DNA of 64,000 bases, taken from the NCBI GenBank assembly GCA_030426955.1, contig JAUHXS010000003.1, positions 248,001 through 312,000 on the forward strand, in the 5' to 3' direction. Under the pieces are notes generated by a model, which had not been told where the DNA came from, made no database searches, and saw only the letters and a list, made by a program, of their open reading frames with translations. Origin of the DNA: Bacteroidia bacterium. GTDB lineage: Bacteria > Bacteroidota > Bacteroidia > Chitinophagales > JAUHXS01. Within the stretch, counting starts at the first letter, position 1. Every line of letters begins with the position of its first letter. Made by a program: the position numbers and the translations under genes. Shown here one piece after another: positions 1-9,341 of the stretch.

Positions 1-906
1 GGAGGGATTAGCTTTTATATATTGTTCTTATTATCTGTATCTGTTTTTCAATTGATCCCTGATATTCAAACAACAGCCATTGATAAACAATTAATTGGCC
101 TCATCATTGGGTCTACTCTAGGTTTTTTTATAGGTTTAGCTGATGATGCCTATAATACAAACCCATTTTTAAAATTCTTAGGTCAGTTTTTGTGTGCTAA
201 TGTGTTTGTTGCAACTGGTACGGTTATTGAGATATCACCTTTTATCTACTTTAACTATGTCTTTACTATATTTTGGGTAGTGGGCATTATGAACTCTATA
301 AACATGCTAGACAATATGGATGGCATTACAGCTAGCATCTCTATAACAATTCTTATAGCGGCATTACTTTTTACTTACCAAGGAAATATAGAAAACGCTT
401 ATTTCTTTATTATCCTTGGGGTAATAGCGGCATTATTTGGCTTTCTACGACACAATTGGTATCCATCAAAAATGTATATGGGCGATACTGGAAGTCAATT
501 TTTAGGTGCTTTCTTATCAGGGTTGAGCATAATCTTATTTTGGAAATATCGAGATCCTAGTGGTCCATGGTTTCAGGTAAAGCAGATGATTTTGCCATTG
601 ACCGTATTTAGTATCCCTGCAATAGATACCTTAACTGTAATAATAGCAAGAGCAAAAAGAGGACAGAGTCCATTCGTTGGGGGTAGAGATCATACAACAC
701 ATCATTTAGCATATCTAGGACTTCGTGATGACAAAGTAGTGATTCTCTTAAGCTTTATTTCTCTGGTATCTGTACTCATTGCATATAGCTTTCAATACTT
801 TTATAATAGTTGGAATTGGATTTATACTTTCATAGTAAGCACTTACCTACTTGTACTTTTTGTTGTTATCCAATTTTACTACAAGAGAGCAACTCTTAAT
901 AAATAG
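1..906 (+). CDS. MraY/WecA-family polyprenyl-phosphate sugar-1-phosphate transferase (5' partial)
   Basis: Integral membrane enzyme of glycosyltransferase family 4, which moves a sugar-1-phosphate from a UDP-sugar to undecaprenyl phosphate, the first step in making a lipid-linked glycan. The frame is open from base 1 and begins with the family GGI motif, so the true start lies outside the window; the TTG at 22 is not credible as a start. Seen in order: the acidic LADD pair, NMLDNMDG, the MGDTGS motif after FLRHNWYPSK, and a cytoplasmic GGRDHTTHHL loop, with about eight hydrophobic segments between them. The HTTHH loop and lack of MraY-specific features favour a WecA/O-antigen or exopolysaccharide initiator over MraY. 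Exact sugar unknown. Confidence 0.9.
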   Translation, partial: GGISFYILFLLSVSVFQLIPDIQTTAIDKQLIGLIIGSTLGFFIGLADDAYNTNPFLKFLGQFLCANVFVATGTVIEISPFIYFNYVFTIFWVVGIMNSINMLDNMDGITASISITILIAALLFTYQGNIENAYFFIILGVIAALFGFLRHNWYPSKMYMGDTGSQFLGAFLSGLSIILFWKYRDPSGPWFQVKQMILPLTVFSIPAIDTLTVIIARAKRGQSPFVGGRDHTTHHLAYLGLRDDKVVILLSFISLVSVLIAYSFQYFYNSWNWIYTFIVSTYLLVLFVVIQFYYKRATLNK

Positions 907-1017
907 AGTTCTAGCTAAGTAGACTATGTCCTTTAGCATTAAAGACCACTTTGTTGTATTGCTAGAAATACTATCAACTATGAACTATAAACTTGTAACT
1001 ATTATTATATTAGCAGA

Positions 1018-1920
1018 GTGTCCATAGTGTTGCAAAATATTACTAAGATATACGGCGAGCAAAAGGCTGTCGACAATGTTTCTTTTTCTATAGATAAAGG
1101 AGAAATTGTTGGCTTCTTAGGCCCAAATGGGGCAGGTAAGTCTACAACAATGAAAATAATTACTTGCTTTTTGCCTCCAACATCAGGAACAGGAATAATA
1201 TGTGGACATGATCTTGATCAAGAAAGTATTAAGGTCAGAGAAAAGATTGGATATCTTCCCGAGCATAATCCGTTGTATCTTGATATGTATGTGAAAGAAT
1301 ATCTGCATTTTGCAGCAGGGGTAGCGGGAATAAAAAACAATATCAAAAGCAGAGTTAAAAGTGCAGTGGAACGAGTTGGTCTGGAAAAAGAGCAAAAAAA
1401 GAAAATAGGAGCCTTGTCAAAAGGGTATCGGCAGAGGGTTGGGCTTGCACAAGCTATTATTCATGATCCAGAAGTATTAATATTAGATGAGCCGACATCG
1501 GGATTAGATCCCAATCAATTGGTAGAAATCAGGAACCTAATTAAGGAAGTTGGCAAAGATAAAACGGTGCTTATGTCAACTCATATCATGCAAGAAGTCC
1601 AGGCAATGTGTAATAGAACCATTATTATTAATAACGGACAAATCGTCGCAGATGACAATACGAATAACCTAAAAAGTAATGCAGCTGAGAAGTTTGTAAT
1701 AAAGGTAGAATTTGATAAATCAGTAGATGTTGAACAATTAAAAAGCTTAGGCAAAGTATATGATGTGCTAGAAATTGGTCAACATATCTATCAAATAACT
1801 GCCGAAAAAGATCTCAGAAAAGAAGTGTCTTCCTTTGCCAACAAGAATGCTTTAAATATCCTTACACTACAAAAAGAAGAACAAGGATTGGAAGATACGT
1901 TTAGGGATTTGACTAAATAG
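1018..1920 (+). CDS. gldA: GldA-like ABC transporter ATP-binding protein
   Basis: ATPase subunit of the Gld ABC transporter, needed for gliding in Flavobacterium. The protein has 300 residues with Walker A GPNGAGKST near residue 35, signature LSKGYRQRVGLAQ, Walker B VLILDEPTSGLDP and the H-loop STHIM. A C-terminal extension of about 80 residues is typical of GldA. The start is GTG; no in-frame ATG lies upstream. It is 3 bp from the permease gene that follows, so gldA-gldF-gldG read as one operon. The generic alternative is a DrrA/NatA-type ATPase, but the two downstream genes fix the assignment. Confidence 0.9.
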   Translation: MSIVLQNITKIYGEQKAVDNVSFSIDKGEIVGFLGPNGAGKSTTMKIITCFLPPTSGTGIICGHDLDQESIKVREKIGYLPEHNPLYLDMYVKEYLHFAAGVAGIKNNIKSRVKSAVERVGLEKEQKKKIGALSKGYRQRVGLAQAIIHDPEVLILDEPTSGLDPNQLVEIRNLIKEVGKDKTVLMSTHIMQEVQAMCNRTIIINNGQIVADDNTNNLKSNAAEKFVIKVEFDKSVDVEQLKSLGKVYDVLEIGQHIYQITAEKDLRKEVSSFANKNALNILTLQKEEQGLEDTFRDLTK

Positions 1921-1923
1921 GAC

Positions 1924-2655
1924 ATGATTAGTTTATTAAAAAAAGAAATCAATTCATTTTTTAGCTCAATAATGGGTTATATTATTTTGGTTGTTTTCCT
2001 TTTGTCCTCTGGTTTATTTATTTGGGTTTTTCCAGAAACAAGTGTTTTAGATTATGGCTACGCCAATTTAGATAGTCTATTCGGTATGGCACCTTGGTTA
2101 TTTATGTTCTTAATTCCTGCTGTTACGATGCGGTCTTTTTCAGATGAGTTTAAGTCAGGAACAATAGAACTTTTATATACAAGGCCTATTACCGACCTTC
2201 AAATAGTACTGGCAAAATATTTTGCAACTTTATTTCTAGTTGTTATTTCCTTGATTCCGACATTGCTGTATTATTATACGATTCATCAATTAAGTAATCC
2301 GATTGGTAATGTGGATCACGGAGCTATCTGGGGATCATATCTTGGATTAATAATGTTGGGTGGCACCTTTGTTTCTATAGGAGTCTTTTCATCATCATTG
2401 ACAGACAATCAAATTATTGCATTTATAATCAGTATGTTTTTATGCTTCTTTGTGTATTTAGGATTTGACTATTTAAGCAAATTAAGCCTTTTTGTTGGTG
2501 AGCTCGATAGTGTGATTTTATCATTAGGTATTGATGAACATTATAAATCTATTAGTAGGGGCGTTTTAGATAGTAGAGATGTAGTTTACTTCATTAGTGT
2601 CATTTTGTTGTTTATCCTATTTGCTAAAACGAGCTTAGAAAGTAGAAAATGGTAA
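1924..2655 (+). CDS. gldF: GldF-like ABC transporter permease
   Basis: Membrane permease of the Gld ABC transporter. The 243 residues hold six hydrophobic segments (about residues 15-35, 55-75, 95-125, 135-160, 165-190 and 220-238), with a conserved cytoplasmic stretch around RSFSDEFKSGTIELLYTRP, the ABC-2 permease coupling region. The ATG start sits 3 bp after gldA and the 3' end overlaps gldG by 7 bp, so translation is probably coupled. Length and topology match GldF of gliding Bacteroidota. Confidence 0.9.
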   Translation: MISLLKKEINSFFSSIMGYIILVVFLLSSGLFIWVFPETSVLDYGYANLDSLFGMAPWLFMFLIPAVTMRSFSDEFKSGTIELLYTRPITDLQIVLAKYFATLFLVVISLIPTLLYYYTIHQLSNPIGNVDHGAIWGSYLGLIMLGGTFVSIGVFSSSLTDNQIIAFIISMFLCFFVYLGFDYLSKLSLFVGELDSVILSLGIDEHYKSISRGVLDSRDVVYFISVILLFILFAKTSLESRKW

Positions 2656-4358
2656 ATCAGATCAAGTCTGGGAAGACGACGTCTATTTTTAGACTACTTA
2701 TTTTTGTAGCGATCATTTTCGTTGTAAACATCATCGCTTCAAAACTGCATAAAAGGCTTGACCTTACTACTGAAAAAAGATTTACACTATCGCAATCAAC
2801 TCAAGAACTTTTAAAAGAGTTGGATGATGTACTGTATATCAAAGTATACTTGGAAGGAGAAGGATTCCCTGCTGGATTTAAGAGACTTCAGGTCTCCACC
2901 TATGAGATGTTAGATGAGATGAAAAACATTGCCAGAAACAAATTGCAATTTGAATTTATTGATCCCGTTGCTAATGTTGACTCTGATTTGAAGCAAGAAG
3001 TTTACCTTGAACTACGTAAAAAAGGGCTTCAGCCAACAAACCTTAAGGTAGAAAAAGATGATAGCTATTCGGAGAAAATAATTTTCCCAGGAGCAATAAT
3101 CAGCTATAAGGGGCGTGAGACGCCAGTGTTGTTATTGCAAAATCAAATTAGCCTTGGACCAGAACAAGTATTAAATAATTCTATTTCGCTTTTGGAATAT
3201 ACCATTGCAAGTGCCATTAAAAAGGTAGCTCGATATAAAAAACCTAAGATTGCATTTATAAAAGGTCACGGTGAGCTAAATAATAATGAGGTATTTGACA
3301 TTACTAAAGAACTATTACAAAACTATGTAGTTGATACAATCAACCTTTCCAATATATTATACATACCTAAAGACTATTCCGCAATCATTGTCGCGAAGCC
3401 CAATAAGCCAGTAGGCGAAAAAGATAAATTCAAGTTAGATCAATACATCATGAATGGGGGCAATGTTCTTTGGCTGATAGAGACATTGAAGGCTGATATG
3501 AGGCTTATGGGAGAAAAGCAGGCATTTGTTACCCAAACATATGAAACAAATCTAGAAGATCAGCTTTTTAGATATGGTGTAAGAATTAATACAGACTTAG
3601 TTCAAGATTTTTACAGCATTCCAATACCATTAGTGGTTGGAAATATTGGCAATGCTCCGCAAACTCAAATGTATCCTTGGCCGTATTTTCCGATGGTGAC
3701 CCCCAAAGATGAACACCCTATCGTTAAAAACCTTGATGCGATGATGTTTCAATTTGCTAACTCGATAGATACGGTAAGGGTTAAAAATGTCAAAAAAACA
3801 ATTTTACTCACTAGTTCTGAATATAGTAAAGCCTTATTATATCCCGTTCGAGTACATTTAAGTATGTTGAAGTATAAACCAGATTTAACAAAGTATACAC
3901 AGAAAAATTTACCACTGGCAGTTTTGTTGGAGGGAGGATTTACATCCATATTCAAGAATAGGCTCACTCCGAAAACTTTACAAACAATTGATTCCATTGA
4001 TGAGATTGAGTTTAAAGAAAAAAGTTTGCCATCAAAGATGATTGTAGTTTCTGACGGAGATATTATGGCAAATGAATACGCACCTCAAAAAGGGCACTAT
4101 CCTTTAGGGTTCTATAGATATACACAGCAAGTATTTGATAATAAAAATTTCCTTTTAAATGCTATAGAGTATCTGGCTGACGATAACAATTTAATAGCAA
4201 TAAGAAATAGAGAAGTCAAACTGAGATTACTTGACAAGGTAAGAGTAAAAAAGGAAAAGCGTGAATGGCAACTGTTCAATACAGTATTACCAATAGCTAT
4301 CGTTCTTTTATCTGGATTGGTATTTATCTATTTGAGAAAAAGAAAATACGGCAAGTAG
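2649..4358 (+). CDS. gldG: GldG-like gliding ABC transporter substrate-binding-type protein
   Basis: Third component of the Gld ABC transporter. It is a 569-residue protein with one N-terminal membrane anchor (about residues 14-32), a long extracytoplasmic domain of the GldG/ABC_transp_aux type, and a C-terminal hydrophobic segment (about 545-562) followed by the basic tail RKRKYGK. The motif LDLTTEKRFTLSQST after the first anchor is a hallmark of GldG and related proteins. It overlaps gldF by 7 bp. Its role in gliding is known genetically; the transported substrate is not established. Confidence 0.9.
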   Translation: MVNQIKSGKTTSIFRLLIFVAIIFVVNIIASKLHKRLDLTTEKRFTLSQSTQELLKELDDVLYIKVYLEGEGFPAGFKRLQVSTYEMLDEMKNIARNKLQFEFIDPVANVDSDLKQEVYLELRKKGLQPTNLKVEKDDSYSEKIIFPGAIISYKGRETPVLLLQNQISLGPEQVLNNSISLLEYTIASAIKKVARYKKPKIAFIKGHGELNNNEVFDITKELLQNYVVDTINLSNILYIPKDYSAIIVAKPNKPVGEKDKFKLDQYIMNGGNVLWLIETLKADMRLMGEKQAFVTQTYETNLEDQLFRYGVRINTDLVQDFYSIPIPLVVGNIGNAPQTQMYPWPYFPMVTPKDEHPIVKNLDAMMFQFANSIDTVRVKNVKKTILLTSSEYSKALLYPVRVHLSMLKYKPDLTKYTQKNLPLAVLLEGGFTSIFKNRLTPKTLQTIDSIDEIEFKEKSLPSKMIVVSDGDIMANEYAPQKGHYPLGFYRYTQQVFDNKNFLLNAIEYLADDNNLIAIRNREVKLRLLDKVRVKKEKREWQLFNTVLPIAIVLLSGLVFIYLRKRKYGK

Positions 4359-4397
4359 GTTTTCGCTGACATATTCAGTTAGTATTTTTCAAATTCC

Positions 4398-4405
4398 TAC
4401 ATTTG
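4398..4405 (+). promoter_or_regulatory. Candidate Bacteroidota -7 promoter element (TACATTTG)
   Basis: Matches the TAnnTTTG consensus used by the primary sigma factor of Bacteroidota and lies 19 bp upstream of the thiolase ATG, giving a leader of roughly 10-15 nt. No clear -33 TTG is present, so support is only moderate. Confidence 0.35.
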
Positions 4406-4424
4406 TATTACTAAAACGAACATT

Positions 4425-5627
4425 ATGAACACAGCTTATGTAATTGATGCCATCAGAACTCCAATAGGGAGATACGCAGGTGCATTACAGACGATTAGAC
4501 CAGATGATCTAGCCGCTTTGGTGATTAAAGACTTAATGGAAAGAAATGTTTCAGTAGACCATGCTTTAATTGAAGATGTTATTTTGGGCTGTGCTAATCA
4601 AGCTGGAGAAGATAACAGAGATGTTGCCAGAATGGCATTATTACTAGCAGGTTTGCCAATTGAGGTAGGTGGCAACACGGTTAACAGATTATGTGCTTCA
4701 GGACTACAAGCAATAATGGATGCCTCAAGAGCCATTATGTGCAATGAAGGTATGTTTTACATTGCTGGTGGTGTAGAAAGTATGACAAGGGCACCATTTG
4801 TAATGGCAAAATCATCGACAGCCTTTAATCGAAAACCAGAAATATATGATACAACTATTGGTTGGAGATTTACAAATCCTAAATTAGCAAAAATGCATTA
4901 CCCCTTTGCGATGGGAGAGACAGCAGAAAATGTTGTAGAAAAATACAAACTAACTCGTGAAGAACAAGACGACTTTGCTTTTGGGTCACAACAGAAATAT
5001 CAAGCTGCTTTTAAAGCAGGAAGATTTAAAGATGAGATCATACCTGTAGAGATTCCGCAAAGAAAGGGGGCAATGGTAACAGTTGATACAGATGAACACC
5101 CTCGGCCAGATACACCAAGAGAAAAGCTAAGTCAACTTCGCCCTGCTTTTAGAGAAGGTGGAAGTGTGACAGCAGGAAACTCATCAGGAGTAAATGATGG
5201 TGCAGCTGCATTATTATTGGCATCACAGGAGGGAGTAGATAAATATAACCTTAAGCCAATGGCAAAAATTGTTTCCATGGCAGTAGCAGGAGTCACTCCA
5301 GATTGTATGGGTATCGGCCCAATTCCTGCAACACAAAAAGCACTTAAAAGAGCAGGGCTATCAGCTAATGATATGGACTTAATAGAGTTGAATGAGGCTT
5401 TTGCATCACAGTCTATTGTATGTATGAGAGAACTTGGATTAGATGAAACAAAAGTAAATGTGAATGGAGGATCTATCGCACTAGGACACCCTCTAGGAGC
5501 ATCAGGGGCACGAATATCTACGACGCTATTGCATGAGATGAAGAAAAGAGATGGAGTTAAGTACGGTCTGGCAACAATGTGTGTGGGAGTAGGTCAAGGA
5601 GCTGCGATCATTTACGAAAAGTGCTAA
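4425..5627 (+). CDS. pcaF: Thiolase, 3-oxoadipyl-CoA thiolase type (PcaF/PaaJ-like)
   Basis: Thiolase II family enzyme of 400 residues that cleaves a 3-oxoacyl-CoA with CoA. The acyl-accepting Cys is at about residue 90 ([10 protein letters not shown]), the catalytic His lies in [16 protein letters not shown], and the second Cys is in CVGVGQGAA. The insert [10 protein letters not shown] is characteristic of 3-oxoadipyl-CoA thiolases (PcaF/PaaJ) rather than acetoacetyl-CoA thiolases. No other ring-cleavage or phenylacetate genes are nearby, so the substrate rests on that motif alone; general fatty-acid thiolase activity is possible. Confidence 0.85.
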   Translation: MNTAYVIDAIRTPIGRYAGALQTIRPDDLAALVIKDLMERNVSVDHALIEDVILGCANQAGEDNRDVARMALLLAGLPIEVGGNTVNRLCASGLQAIMDASRAIMCNEGMFYIAGGVESMTRAPFVMAKSSTAFNRKPEIYDTTIGWRFTNPKLAKMHYPFAMGETAENVVEKYKLTREEQDDFAFGSQQKYQAAFKAGRFKDEIIPVEIPQRKGAMVTVDTDEHPRPDTPREKLSQLRPAFREGGSVTAGNSSGVNDGAAALLLASQEGVDKYNLKPMAKIVSMAVAGVTPDCMGIGPIPATQKALKRAGLSANDMDLIELNEAFASQSIVCMRELGLDETKVNVNGGSIALGHPLGASGARISTTLLHEMKKRDGVKYGLATMCVGVGQGAAIIYEKC

Positions 5628-5656
5628 CCTTTTAGCTCCAGACTAAAAGCTATGCA

Positions 5657-6382
5657 ATGAATCTTACTGTTGACGTTGGGAATACTAAAACCAAAATAGC
5701 TGTTTTTGACCAACACCATCTTTTAAAGACAGATAGTTTTAAAACGCTTGATGTAGATCAGCTTAAAGCACTACTGGAGAAATATGAAATCAAAAGTAGC
5801 ATCCTCTCCGAGACAGGGGCTCCTTTGTCAAGACAAGCAATTGAATTTCTAGACAAGCAAACTCGCTATTATTATCTAAACGATCAACTCAAGTTACCAT
5901 TTGTAAATAATTACAAAACACCTCAAACTTTGGGAAAAGATAGAATTGCAGCAGTAGCGGGCTCAAGAAGCATTAGTGCTAAAACCAATACCTTAATAAT
6001 TGACGCTGGGACATGTATTACGTTTGACTTTATTGATGAACATAATCACTATTATGGAGGGGGGATCACTCCTGGAATTTCGATGAGATTAAAAGCCCTA
6101 AACAATTTTACAGATAAATTGCCGTTAGTAAAAAGAGAAAAATTTGAAACACTGATAGGTCAAAGTACAAAAGAAAGTATTCTATCAGGTGTGCAAAATG
6201 GAATAATAGCAGAAGTGAATGGAATGATTGATCGATACAAAAATGAATACAAAGACCTTAAAATATTGCTAACAGGAGGTGATGCAATTTTCTTTGAATC
6301 CAAACTTAAAAATGAGATATTTGCAATCCCCAATTTAATCCCTATTGGATTAAATGAAATCCTAAATTTGAATGCAATATAG
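5657..6382 (+). CDS. coaX: Type III pantothenate kinase
   Basis: Phosphorylates pantothenate in the first step of coenzyme A synthesis. The 241-residue protein has the ASKHA-fold phosphate-binding motif DVGNTKTK at the N terminus, the TLGKDRIAAVAG segment that binds pantothenate, and the catalytic DAGTCITFD followed by GGGITPGISMR. Length fits CoaX. It overlaps the following outer-membrane protein gene by 11 bp, which suggests cotranscription. Confidence 0.95.
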   Translation: MNLTVDVGNTKTKIAVFDQHHLLKTDSFKTLDVDQLKALLEKYEIKSSILSETGAPLSRQAIEFLDKQTRYYYLNDQLKLPFVNNYKTPQTLGKDRIAAVAGSRSISAKTNTLIIDAGTCITFDFIDEHNHYYGGGITPGISMRLKALNNFTDKLPLVKREKFETLIGQSTKESILSGVQNGIIAEVNGMIDRYKNEYKDLKILLTGGDAIFFESKLKNEIFAIPNLIPIGLNEILNLNAI

Positions 6383-7871
6383 ATTTTTTGCGCTTTTCTT
6401 ATTTTTAGCTATTAGCGTTCGCTCACAAGATAACAATCTGTTTTCTAAGCATGGACTTGGAGAACAAGAGTCTGAGTCATTTGCTATTAGCAATGCAATG
6501 GGAGGTCTAAAAAGTGCCTTTAGAGATAGGCATAATCTCAATATTGCTAACCCTGCATCTTACAGTGCGCTTGAGCTAACAACTTTAGAAATGGGTTTAC
6601 GAGGTATTTCTAGAACTTACACAACAGCTAGTCAAGAGCAGTTTTCTAGAGACGTTGAATTATCCTATCTAGCTATAGGACTTCCAATTGCAAAGTGGTG
6701 GGGAGGCAGTTTTGGTATTGTGCCAAAGACCAGAACATCCTATGACTTTACCTTTAAAGAGCATATTCCCAGTTTGGATACAGTAACTTATGTTAATAAA
6801 GGAACTGGAGGGACAAATAAACTCTTTGTTGGTAGTAGCTTTGATGTATTAACAATCGATAAAATAAGAGAGGACTCAGCTTTACAAACCATTAAGCAAA
6901 CATTATACAAAGTTGACACTGGTTACATTAGCCTGCCAGATAGCATTACGCAAAAGAAGCTAAAGGCAATGGACTATATGTATCAGGGAAAAAAAGTAGC
7001 CATCATTGATACTACCTATAAACGATATGGGTTGAGAACAAAAAACATTTATCATCAGCTATCTTTAGGCTTTAATGTGAGCTATCTCTTTGGAGAGATT
7101 ACAACCACAGATTTTACCTTTTTTAAAGACTCTACCACTTTTGCAACACCATTCAGTAATAGAAATACAGAAAATATATTACTAAGCGGAATAAATTGGG
7201 AGCTAGGCTTACAGTATACAACAAAATTGACAAACGAAATATCTTTAACCCTTGGCGGTAGTGGTAGGGTTTCGCAACCACTACAAACCAATGCTACATC
7301 TTTATGGGAAAGCTTCATTGGAATAACAGAAAACCCTCTTCCGAGTCAGATAAGAGATACTTCAGGACCGTTCATTACAAATGGAAATGCTATTTTGCCC
7401 AGTCAATTTCAAGTAGGATTTTACTTGTCTAAGCCAGATCACTGGAAGTTGGGTGGAGATTATCAATGGCAGAAATGGACAGAATTTAGGACACCAAGTG
7501 AAGAAAAAGATACAGCTTTTGTAGATAACTATCAGTTATCATTGGGAGGAGAGTTTATCCCAGATCAAGAGAAAAAGGGCTTAAAATCAATAGCTTATAG
7601 GGCTGGGCTAAAAATTGGGACAAACAGACTGATGCTTAATAAAAAGCAGCTAAATCAATTTGGCATGACTTTTGGATTTGGAATACCTAAAAGAGAAACA
7701 CTTATTGTCGATGGCAGAAAGAAGAGATATACGTTTTATCCTTTTAATGTAGCATTTGAGATTGGCACTATTGGCAACATTAATGATAATTTAATCAAGC
7801 AAAACTATTTTAAAACGACAATAGGGCTATCTTTGAACGACAAATGGTTTAATAAAAGAAAAATAGAATGA
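6372..7871 (+). CDS. Predicted outer-membrane beta-barrel protein
   Basis: A 499-residue protein with a Sec signal peptide (about residues 1-18, ending VRSQ). The mature part begins FSKHGLGE and shows an N-terminal region resembling OmpP1/FadL or PorV-like proteins (NIANPASYSALELTTLEMG), then repeated amphipathic beta strands rich in aromatic residues to the C terminus. The start lies inside coaX and the stop overlaps the next start (ATGA). A coaX / outer-membrane protein / TPR order is common in Bacteroidota. Transport substrate unknown. Confidence 0.75.
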   Translation: MQYRFFALFLFLAISVRSQDNNLFSKHGLGEQESESFAISNAMGGLKSAFRDRHNLNIANPASYSALELTTLEMGLRGISRTYTTASQEQFSRDVELSYLAIGLPIAKWWGGSFGIVPKTRTSYDFTFKEHIPSLDTVTYVNKGTGGTNKLFVGSSFDVLTIDKIREDSALQTIKQTLYKVDTGYISLPDSITQKKLKAMDYMYQGKKVAIIDTTYKRYGLRTKNIYHQLSLGFNVSYLFGEITTTDFTFFKDSTTFATPFSNRNTENILLSGINWELGLQYTTKLTNEISLTLGGSGRVSQPLQTNATSLWESFIGITENPLPSQIRDTSGPFITNGNAILPSQFQVGFYLSKPDHWKLGGDYQWQKWTEFRTPSEEKDTAFVDNYQLSLGGEFIPDQEKKGLKSIAYRAGLKIGTNRLMLNKKQLNQFGMTFGFGIPKRETLIVDGRKKRYTFYPFNVAFEIGTIGNINDNLIKQNYFKTTIGLSLNDKWFNKRKIE

Positions 7872-9205
7872 TGACCAAAGCAATAAATTACACGATGAAA
7901 ACACTTTTTACCGTATTAATTACCATTTTAACAGTAAACATATTTGCACAATGTGATAAATGGGGTGCCGATAGCACAATGGGAATGCAAGAGCTATCTA
8001 TTTATAAAGAGTTTTATAAACAAAAAAACTATAAAGATGCCTATTCACACTGGCAGTATGTTTTTAAGAATGCTCCAGGAGCAAGAAAGTTTACCTATGT
8101 GGATGGAGTGAAAATTTTAGAATATAAGATCAAGGCAACCAAAGATACCAAGAAAAGAGCTGCATTAATAGATACCTTGATGCTGCTGCATGATCAAAGA
8201 ATAAAGTGTTTTGGAGAAGAAGGGTATGTTTTAGGAAGAAAAGGTATAGAGATGGTTAAGTTTAAAGGAAGTGAAGTAGAGGAAGTTTATAATACGTTTG
8301 ATAAAGCGGTATCACTTACTCAGAATGAGACAGAATATTATGTATTAGAATATTACTTTAAGTATGTTGTAAAGGCATATGAGAAAAACTTGATCGATAA
8401 AAAGAAAGTGTTAGATATCTATCAGAATGTAACGAAGATAACTGATGCTAATTCATCAGGAAAAGGAGCAAGTAAGTATGCAGAAGTAGCGCAAAGGGTG
8501 GGAGATGATTTTATTGGTGCAAAGATTGTAGAGGATTGTGCACAAGCAAAAGAATTGTTTGAGGAGGGGTATAAAGCAAATCCAGATGACAAGGCAACAT
8601 TAACTCAAATGTTTGAAGTAATGAGAAGTGTTGGCTGTATCGATGATCCATTATTTATTGAAGTAACAGAAAAGCTGAATACCAAAGAGCCAAGTGCTAA
8701 AATGGCTTCATTCCTAGCAAAGGCAAAGGCCTCAAAAAATGAACTACAAGAAGCCATCAAATACTGTAATCAAGCAATAGAGCTAGAAACAGAAAACGAT
8801 AAAAAAGCGGAGTATTACCTTTTTATGGCAGAGATATATCAAAAATCTAACCAATACAGCGCAGCAAGAACAAATGCATACAAAGCAGCGGATTTAAAGT
8901 CAGGCTGGGGAGATCCGTATTTATTAATCGGAGATTTATATGCCTCAAGTGGTCCATTGTGCGGCCCTGGAACTGGCTTTAAAAGCCAAGTCGTTACATG
9001 GGTTGCTATAGATATGTACAACAAAGCAAAATCAGTAGATGCATCCGTTGCTTCAAAAGCAAGTAAGAAAATTGCTAACTATGCAAAGTATATGCCTACA
9101 AAGGAAGATATCTTCTTGAATATTCCAGATAAGAAAGAAGGAGATAGTTATGAAGTAGGTTGCTGGATAAGTCAATCTACTACCGTTCGTGCAAAAAAGA
9201 TGTAG
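7868..9205 (+). CDS. Secreted or periplasmic TPR-repeat protein
   Basis: Tetratricopeptide-repeat protein, probably a periplasmic scaffold. TPR-like helical pairs are clearest at about residues 225-360 (for example AKASKNELQEAIKYCNQAIE). The first ATG overlaps the upstream stop, giving 445 residues, but a better signal peptide starts at the ATG at 7895 (MKTLFTVLITILTVNIFAQ), giving 436; the later start is plausible. CDKWGAD directly follows the cleavage site. It belongs to the coaX operon. Specific function not recognised. Confidence 0.75.
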   Translation: MMTKAINYTMKTLFTVLITILTVNIFAQCDKWGADSTMGMQELSIYKEFYKQKNYKDAYSHWQYVFKNAPGARKFTYVDGVKILEYKIKATKDTKKRAALIDTLMLLHDQRIKCFGEEGYVLGRKGIEMVKFKGSEVEEVYNTFDKAVSLTQNETEYYVLEYYFKYVVKAYEKNLIDKKKVLDIYQNVTKITDANSSGKGASKYAEVAQRVGDDFIGAKIVEDCAQAKELFEEGYKANPDDKATLTQMFEVMRSVGCIDDPLFIEVTEKLNTKEPSAKMASFLAKAKASKNELQEAIKYCNQAIELETENDKKAEYYLFMAEIYQKSNQYSAARTNAYKAADLKSGWGDPYLLIGDLYASSGPLCGPGTGFKSQVVTWVAIDMYNKAKSVDASVASKASKKIANYAKYMPTKEDIFLNIPDKKEGDSYEVGCWISQSTTVRAKKM

Positions 9206-9341
9206 TTCTTAGGCATTTTTCACTTGCGTTTATTTAAGCCGTTGATTTTATTGGGGTTTAATTAGGAATATATGCGATATATATATTACCTTTATCTACT
9301 AAAACCTGAAACTTTTTTACGTGAATTACGTATATAAAACA

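Noticed and set aside
926-1027. 33-codon ORF overlapping the gldA start
   Set aside because: Short, overlaps the gldA start out of frame and has no further support.
5629-5649. 7-bp hairpin (CTTTTAG / CTAAAAG) between the thiolase and coaX genes
   Set aside because: AT-rich, no T-tract and only 30 bp between codirectional genes; too weak to call a terminator.
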